From assembly GCA_027578815.1 (NCBI GenBank), contig JANBTH010000292.1, forward strand, positions 1-22,266: a stretch of DNA of 22,266 nt, read 5' to 3'. Each line of letters starts with the position of its first letter. Position 1 is the first letter of the stretch. Shown one piece after another: positions 16,964-22,266 of this stretch. This stretch comes from Coemansia sp. RSA 1804 (taxonomy: Eukaryota > Kickxellomycota > Kickxellomycetes > Kickxellales > Kickxellaceae). The notes beneath the pieces were generated by a model. It saw only the letters and a list, made by a program, of their open reading frames with translations, ran no database searches and had not been told where the DNA came from. The position numbers were made by a program, and so were the translations under genes.

Positions 16964-18774
16964 ATGGTCTCTCGCGCTGCTATCCGCACCTTTGCCCGCA
17001 CCGCCGCTTCTGCTGCTCGTGCCCCCCTTGCGACCCGCGTTCTGGGTGCTGCTCCTCGCTTTGCTGCCCGCGCTATCCCCTCTGCCTCGATTTCGGTAAG
17101 TGTTTTTCATACGATCCTTTCTCTGGCAGGCAGAACGGAACTAGCCCTCTTCTGTCTAGAGTCATTTGGGAGGATCTCTTGTCTGGCTTCACTTATATAA
17201 GAGATAAGCATGGCGCGTCTGTCTGTGTTCTGCAAATGCCATTGCTGGCTGGTCTGTTTTGCAGATGAAGAAAGCACGCCTCTCTTGTCTCTTTTGTGCC
17301 ATGCTTTTGCTGCTTGACAAACAAAAGAGCGTGGCTTTCAAGCGTATGCACAGGTCCTTCAGACTCCACGCTCCTGCTTCTCACACTCGAATCGATTGCT
17401 CATGCATTGGTTAACAACGGCAAATTTTTTCCTCCTGGAAACTACAGCCGCTGATCTGATCACCAGCGGGTTTTTTTTTCTGTCCCTAAAGATAAGGGAG
17501 AAAAGGGGCTGTGAGGAAGGGTCTGTTATTTAGGCTTTTCGGTCCCCTTGATTTCAATCCTTTTTTGCATGCTTGCCAAAGGATGAATCAAGATCAGGCA
17601 TCAGGGAAAATAAGCGCTGTGCGTGATTTGTTACTAACTAGCGGTGACTGACATTTTTTTCTCCGTTTGCTTTGCCTGTTCCTCACGACGGTTGGATGTG
17701 TAGGGTGTCCAGCAGGTCCGCGGCATGAAGACCCTGGACTTTGGCGGCTCCAAGGAAAAGGTGTACGAGCGCTCTGACTGGCCCAAGGAGAAGCTTCTGG
17801 ACTACTTCAAGAACGACACCCTTGCCGTTCTCGGGTACGGACCCCAGGGCCACGGACAGGGTCTCAACCTCCGCGACAACGGGCTTAACGTCATCGTTGG
17901 TGTGCGCAAGGACGGGCGCTCGTGGAAGAAGGCAGTTGCCGAGGGCTGGGTTCCCGGAAAGAACCTGTTCTCGATTGAGGAGGCGGCCGACAAGGGCACT
18001 GTGATCCTCAATCTTCTCTCCGACGCGGCGCAGCGCGACCTGTGGCCGGCCATCAAGCCGTACGTCACGCCAGGCAAGACCCTGTACTTCAGCCACGGCT
18101 TTGCCATCACATACAAGGACCAGACGCACGTGGTGCCCCCGGCCGGTGTCGATGTTGTGCTGTGCGCACCCAAGGGCTCGGGCACCACCCTGCGCACCCT
18201 GTTCCTCGACGGCAAGGGCCTCAACTCGTCGATCGCAGTGTTCCAGGATGCTTCGGGCAAGGCGCACGAGCGCGTTGTCGGTCTGGGCGTGGCGATCGGA
18301 TCGGGCTACCTGTACGAGACCACGTTTGAGAAGGAGGTGTACTCGGATCTGTTCGGCGAGCGCGGTGTGCTGATGGGCGCCATCAACGGGCTTTTCCGTG
18401 CGCAGTACGACATTCTGCGCGCCCAGGGCCACTCTCCGTCGGAGGCCTTCAACGAGACCGTCGAGGAGGCCACGCAGTCGCTGTTCCCGCTGATCGGCGC
18501 CAAGGGCATGGACTGGATGTACGCCAACTGCTCCGTGACTGCGCAGCGCGGTGCGCTTGACTGGCACCAGAAGTTCTACGACGCCTCGCTCCCCGTCTTC
18601 AAGGAGCTCTACGAGTCCGTTAAGAACGGCACCGAGAGCCAGCGCTCGCTCGACAAGAACTCCCAGGCCGATTACCGCGAGTCCCTCGAGGTCGAGCTCA
18701 AGGACATCCGCGACGCTGAAATCTGGCGTGCCGGCGAGACCGTCCGCGGCCTCCGTCCCGAGAACAACAAGTAA
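16964..18774 (+). CDS. ILV5: Ketol-acid reductoisomerase, mitochondrial; two exons
   Basis: Performs alkyl migration and NADPH-dependent reduction of acetolactate or acetohydroxybutyrate, the step after AHAS, in mitochondria. Exon 1 (16964-17095, 44 codons) encodes a presequence rich in Arg and Ala with no acidic residue. Exon 2 (17704-18774) encodes the enzyme. The join is in phase 0 and gives 400 residues, about the usual fungal length. The Rossmann nucleotide motif is GYGPQGHGQG (from G88), and the metal-binding DLFGE pair is D259 and E263. The helical domain follows with GHSPSEAFNETVEEATQS and AKGMDWMYANCS. This is the short, single-domain-repeat (class I) form. The start has no competing upstream Met in the exon and lies in ACAATGG context. 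Acceptors 9 or 12 nt further on would also keep frame and would only trim the linker. Confidence 0.96.
17096..17703 (+). other. Intron of ILV5 (about 608 nt)
   Basis: The donor is GTAAGT at 17096-17101. A perfect TACTAAC branch site lies at 17632-17638, a pyrimidine-rich stretch follows, and the acceptor TAG is at 17701-17703. The AG immediately after TACTAAC (17640-17641) would lead at once into an in-frame TGA, so it is not used for this protein. The intron separates the presequence from the enzyme, as in ILV2. Confidence 0.9.
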
Positions 18775-19859
18775 ACTGCGGTAGAACTGGTTCTTTCCTT
18801 TTTCTTTCTGTCTCTTTGTTTCTTGTCAAACTATGTGGCGACCATCGAGTTGCTGTTAAGCCTACCTGCCACTTCATAGCTTGCTCGGGCAATTATTGAA
18901 CATGCAAACCCCATCCTTTCTCAACACAAACGTTGAAGGGGCATTCAGCAGTGAAGCGATGACTGACTGGCATTGAAGGAGAACATCTCTCCTTGCCTGT
19001 TACAACAAACCAACTCATTTCACCTGATTTATTATGATTGCAGACCGTTCTTTGCTGCTCACACTGACGACTGTATGCTGCTGAGTGAGGTGGATCCCCC
19101 TGGCAACAACAACAACAACAAACGCAAGCAAGGATCTCTCTTTCTTTTGTTTTCTTCCGATAAAACCGGTCTCCGCCAATGCCAAACAACCAGATAAACA
19201 GGGTTATACCTGCCTTTTGCAAACAATGACCGCGTACCCGCGTACATGTATCTGCTGGACCAACAAAACCACACGCCCTACTCGTGTGTGTCCAGCAGTT
19301 GACTCGTTCATTCGTGCAATTTCTCTCTCTCACTCACTCGTTCACACACGCAAGAAAGTACAAGAAAGCCATTGCCACAATTTCCTTCTATCACAATAGC
19401 ATATAATGCTTTCCTCGGACATTCCTGTTAAAAAGGAGCATTTTCTTCGTTCTTCCTTGTATTTCTGAAGAATATAGGGTGGCATTTCTTAAAACTCTCC
19501 TCCATGGCGCCTGTAGAAAACAACAATTGCTGAGCGAGTGATACGACCATGTAAAGGGGTTTCTTGTGATATTTTTCCTTTAAATTGCCGGTGCTGGGTG
19601 TGACATGTAATGGGCCTTTTTTCTGCTAACATGCCATTAGTTTATTTTCCTCTTTGTTTTCGCTCTATTTCTATTAAAATAAAACGAATTTATACCCTGC
19701 TTACTACCGGTAGTAAGTGATAGTTCAATATGACATAACGTAGTGTATTGCGCTTGCATTCAGTGTCCCAGGATCCATCCATATTTCCTCTCAAAATAAT
19801 CCGTTTATTTATGTTTATTCCACACACGGCATCATAAATACAACAAAGCAGCAACAGCA
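18775..19859 (+). promoter_or_regulatory. Intergenic region ILV5 to the Zn2Cys6 gene
   Basis: About 1.1 kb. T-rich DNA after the ILV5 stop is its likely 3' untranslated region. A 146-codon minus-strand frame (18893-19333) is cysteine-rich by chance, including a translated ACA repeat, and is not supported. The last 170 bp hold an 18-bp palindrome and an AT-rich stretch before the regulator gene. Confidence 0.5.
19700..19717. promoter_or_regulatory. 18-bp perfect palindrome upstream of the Zn2Cys6 gene, candidate operator
   Basis: CTTACTACCGGTAGTAAG is its own reverse complement over all 18 positions, and the next pair outward does not match. The centre is CCGG, so it contains opposed CCG/CGG triplets, the elements that Zn2Cys6 dimers read. 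It ends 142 bp before the ATG of the Zn2Cys6 gene. Autoregulation is a plausible inference; the overlapping triplets are not a standard spacing. Confidence 0.5.
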
Positions 19860-20456
19860 ATGTCTCGTCCACGACAACCTGGTGACGAGTCTTTTGCGGG
19901 GTCCTCTAGTTCTCCGCAGCAGCAACATCAACAGCAGCATCAACAGCATCAGCATCAAGAGCAAACCCATGTATATGGCAGCAACATCAACATCACTCCC
20001 GCTCCCTTTTTCAATCCACTTCTTCTACCAATACTTCCAGAGTCAGGCTTGATGCAGCAACCCAGCAACAACATCCCAGGACAGTATCCACAAGCATACA
20101 GAAACGAATATATCTCGACTTTGCTACCACCACCTCCTCCTCCTCCAACAACAACACTAGCAACCATAGCCGCCCAGAATAGGAATGTGAGAAGTCGAGC
20201 AATTTCCAATGCCTCAGGAAGCTCCTCCATTTCTAGAGCAAAGCACGCGTGCGACAGCTGCCGGAAGAAAAAGGCACGCTGCAGTGGCGGACAGCCAAGA
20301 TGCGAAAGGTGCTTGATCCGCGGAACCGAATGCGTGTACTCGGCGCCAAAAAGACGCGGCCGTCCCCCAAAGCCCCGGGACACCATGCCACCAAATACGA
20401 CCGACTCTGACAGCGGTAGCACCTTTTTTTTTACATTTACCAGCAGCAATAAATAG
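19860..20456 (+). CDS. Small Zn2Cys6 DNA-binding protein with AT-hook
   Basis: Fungal binuclear zinc-cluster protein of 198 residues, presumably nuclear. The N-terminal half is low complexity: a Gln/His run (about 20-34) and seven prolines (90-96), as in activation-type regions. The zinc cluster is C131-x2-C134-x6-C141-x6-C148-x2-C151-x6-C158, with the basic RKKKAR between the second and third Cys. It is followed at once by KRRGRPPKPR (164-173), an AT-hook core and likely nuclear signal. The protein ends 40 residues after the cluster, so the fungal transcription-factor middle region and a coiled-coil dimerisation segment are both absent. A nine-T run near the 3' end codes Phe-Phe-Phe. A frameshift or an unseen downstream exon cannot be excluded, but only 49 bp separate the stop from the tRNA gene. 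A link to the ILV genes is suggested by position only. Confidence 0.85.
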   Translation: MSRPRQPGDESFAGSSSSPQQQHQQQHQQHQHQEQTHVYGSNINITPAPFFNPLLLPILPESGLMQQPSNNIPGQYPQAYRNEYISTLLPPPPPPPTTTLATIAAQNRNVRSRAISNASGSSSISRAKHACDSCRKKKARCSGGQPRCERCLIRGTECVYSAPKRRGRPPKPRDTMPPNTTDSDSGSTFFFTFTSSNK

Positions 20457-20493
20457 CTTTACAACATTTCACAAAAGCAAGAAAAGAAAGATG

Positions 20494-20498
20494 AAAAA
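20494..20498 (-). terminator. RNA polymerase III terminator of tRNA-Thr
   Basis: A run of five T on the minus strand begins 8 nt past the 3' end of the tRNA, the usual distance and sequence for Pol III termination. Confidence 0.7.
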
Positions 20499-20505
20499 GA
20501 AGGCT

Positions 20506-20578
20506 TGCCCATTACCGGATTCGAACCGGTGATCTTCAGTTTACAAGACTGACGCCGTAGCCCCTTGGCCAAACGGGC
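20506..20578 (-). tRNA. tRNA-Thr, anticodon UGU
   Basis: The minus strand folds as a complete 73-nt cloverleaf. The acceptor is GCCCGTT with AATGGGC (one G-U) plus discriminator A. The D stem is GCC/GGC. The anticodon stem TCAGT/ACTGA has loop CTTGTAA, giving anticodon TGT (reads ACA, threonine). The T arm is ACCGG-TTCGAAT-CCGGT. The Pol III boxes are visible (TGGCCAAGGGGC and GGTTCGAATCC). There is no intron and CCA is not encoded, as expected for a nuclear gene. It is convergent with the Zn2Cys6 gene. Confidence 0.97.
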
Positions 20579-20940
20579 ATTGTCAATTCACGTGACTGCT
20601 TAGACATCCAAGCCAATTGACAGAGTTTGTCGGGGGTTGGGACTAAATGTACGGACAGATACGGAAGCAGCTGGCAGAAGGAAATAATAAACGTGTGCTG
20701 CTTGCTTTCTTACTGTTCTCTATGTTCATGGCCAGTGAGTGACTGGTGACTTCAGTGCTAGTGACTATTGCACTAACTTCAATGCAATGATACCTGGCGT
20801 CACCGGGTTCTGTACACATGGTTATACAATAGACAACACGTTGACAGATCATATCTACAAGTGCCAACTCCAAAATAGTAAAAGTACAAGGGGTTTTTGT
20901 TTGCAATAGAAAAAAAGTAGAAAAGAAGACATTACAGGCA
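20579..20940. other. Intergenic region between tRNA-Thr and the right-end gene
   Basis: About 360 bp without a gene. It is the 5' flank of the tRNA and the 3' flank of the right-end gene. A loosely repeated ACTTCARTGC occurs twice near 20750-20790. Nothing else is recognised. Confidence 0.4.
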
Positions 20941-22266
20941 TTATATGCTCTTTGCGTCATCGGCGTCATCGACATATGCGGGCATGTCAATGAGAATAAA
21001 CTGGGCACGGTCGTATCCGACGTTCTTGATGAGGATATCGGCGCCCGGCGTCACCTGCTTCATGTGGATGCCGTTGCCGTCCTTGAGATGGATGGAACCA
21101 GGGAGCATCAGACAGCTGCCGCCCTGCAAGGCGGATCCGTGCTTGTCGAATGTGGTGATCGAGTGGATGAACAGACTGCGGAAACTGCATGGCCTTGGCG
21201 AGTGGAGCTGCTGCTGGCCGGGACTATGCGACGCCGCATGAGTAGTACTCCTGGGCCCGGCGTCGCTTGGGCTGCGCAGTCTGGCAGTGGAGGGTGTGAT
21301 TGGCAGCGTGGCTGCGCGGTGTATCTTTGGAATCTCAAAGACCGGCGGCTCGCTGCTGCTCTTTGCGGCGGGCTTCACTGTGTGGCAGACGCTCGAGCAC
21401 GGCGACAGGCGACACAGGTAGATGTAGACGTTGCTGTCGAGCCCAAAGACGTCGCCGCCCAGCTTGGCAGTGAGCTCGGGGAGCTCAACAAGACTGGTCC
21501 CGAGGTTGACGTATGAGTTGAGGTTGGGCTTTGGCGCAGCAATCATACAGAGCCTGTTGAGGCGGTGGTCGGGCGGGATGAACATCGACTGGACCCATGG
21601 ACCAGTGATCGGAAGGCTGCCCTTGATCCAGATCTCGACGCCGCTGGTGATCGAGGCTGTGTTGTTCTTTGTGGAGCAACCACGACGCAGCCCAGTGCCA
21701 GAGTACAGACACTCAACGTGGTGCTTCTGGAGGGACCGCACGGTGGTCTTCCCATCGCAGTACATGGCGCCCTCGATGCCGCTGTTGCACACAAGGCTGA
21801 TGGTGTAGATGCCGCCAATCTTGTCTCGGGCCACGCACCCGTTGTTGGGCAGCCACGCCTCGTAGACTGCCTTGAGCCGTCCGACTCCCTCGTCCTCCAG
21901 CGGCACGAGCGAGTCGGAGAAGAACGTCTTCAGGATGCGTCCGCCTCCGGTGTCCAGAAGCAGACGGGACCCGCTGCTGTACGAGTCGTATGTGGCATAG
22001 GGCAGCTTCTGGTCGAGGGCAAAGTACGTTGTTGCGCCTGAGCTGGAGCCCGTTGCGCGGGTCGATGTGGCCAGACTGCGCTTGTGAAGAGAGGACCTGT
22101 GTGTGCCTGGTCCACCCGCGGTGGTTGGTGGCTTCTGGATGGGTCGGTCGTTGTTGTGGCTGCGAAAATGGCTGGCAAATGCGGAGGCAAACGATGTGTT
22201 TTGTGGCCTGCTGGCGGTGGCGGCATGGCTATCGTCTGTGCAGGGCTCGATGGCTGTGGCGCCCAT
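20941..22266 (-). CDS. Unrecognised protein, 441 residues to the window edge
   Basis: One long open frame with the strong GC third-position bias of the other genes, so it is very likely real. The Met used is coded by the last three bases of the window, so the true start may lie outside. Residues 1-80 are Ser/Thr/His-rich and look disordered. Residues about 80-295 look folded, with glycine-rich strands, W139, W213 and W224, and several cysteines (C144, C160, C170, C186, C197, C240, C285, C290, C294). Residues 300-360 form a Ser/Pro-rich linker. The last ~75 residues look folded again (GGSCLMLPGSIHLKDG onward) and end in an acidic tail. There is no signal peptide or membrane segment. I do not recognise the family and assign no function. 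Confidence 0.75.
   Translation of the reverse strand: MGATAIEPCTDDSHAATASRPQNTSFASAFASHFRSHNNDRPIQKPPTTAGGPGTHRSSLHKRSLATSTRATGSSSGATTYFALDQKLPYATYDSYSSGSRLLLDTGGGRILKTFFSDSLVPLEDEGVGRLKAVYEAWLPNNGCVARDKIGGIYTISLVCNSGIEGAMYCDGKTTVRSLQKHHVECLYSGTGLRRGCSTKNNTASITSGVEIWIKGSLPITGPWVQSMFIPPDHRLNRLCMIAAPKPNLNSYVNLGTSLVELPELTAKLGGDVFGLDSNVYIYLCRLSPCSSVCHTVKPAAKSSSEPPVFEIPKIHRAATLPITPSTARLRSPSDAGPRSTTHAASHSPGQQQLHSPRPCSFRSLFIHSITTFDKHGSALQGGSCLMLPGSIHLKDGNGIHMKQVTPGADILIKNVGYDRAQFILIDMPAYVDDADDAKSI

Noticed and set aside
17448..17469. CCGCTG-N10-CAGCGG inverted repeat in the ILV5 intron
   Set aside because: Six-base arms are common by chance and the CCG/CGG spacing fits no known zinc-cluster site.
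18893..19333. Cysteine-rich 146-codon minus-strand frame
   Set aside because: Its Cys run comes from an ACA-type repeat; no recognisable secretion signal or spaced cysteine framework.
20422..20431. Possible frameshift at the nine-T run of the Zn2Cys6 gene
   Set aside because: Shifting the frame opens no recognisable domain before the tRNA gene; kept only as a caution.

Overview
The window is nuclear DNA from a fungus. Coding DNA is GC-rich in third positions, intergenic DNA is full of pyrimidine/purine tracts, two genes carry spliceosomal introns with GTAAGT donors (one with a TACTAAC branch site), four enzymes of mitochondrial valine/isoleucine synthesis or its control have presequences, and there is a fungal-type Zn2Cys6 regulator. 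Two concentrative nucleoside transporters, a family missing from many ascomycete yeasts, together with the intron-poor genes, suggest an early-diverging lineage (perhaps Kickxellomycotina). That placement is an inference of low certainty.

Layout, left to right. The first 119 bases hold the start of an unrecognised minus-strand gene. After a 1.85 kb gene-free divergent region come HEM2 (5-aminolevulinate dehydratase, +), RRP4 (exosome cap subunit, +) and two tandem CNT nucleoside transporters (+, +). Next is a block of valine/isoleucine genes: ILV2 (acetohydroxyacid synthase catalytic subunit, -), two different ILV6-type regulatory subunits (-, -) and ILV5 (ketol-acid reductoisomerase, +), with ILV6-B and ILV5 sharing a divergent promoter region. 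A short Zn2Cys6/AT-hook protein gene (+), a tRNA-Thr(UGU) gene (-) and an unrecognised 441-residue protein gene (-) finish the window.

The ILV block supplies the first two steps of the pathway: AHAS (Ilv2 plus its Ilv6 regulatory partner) makes acetolactate or acetohydroxybutyrate, and Ilv5 isomerises and reduces it. The gene set equals bacterial ilvB-ilvN-ilvC but is built from eukaryotic genes with presequences and introns. Yeast keeps these genes on separate chromosomes. Two regulatory-subunit paralogues differ in the loop between their ACT-like halves. Four TGAGTCA (Gcn4/AP-1 type) sites fall in the intergenic DNA of this block, two of them 19 bp apart. The first exons of ILV2 and ILV5 encode little more than the mitochondrial presequence, cut off from the enzyme body by introns of about 751 and 608 nt. 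The ILV2 intron contains a strong nested hairpin, and an 18-bp perfect palindrome with a CCGG centre lies 143 bp before the Zn2Cys6 gene.

All calls come from reading the sequence; no database search was made.
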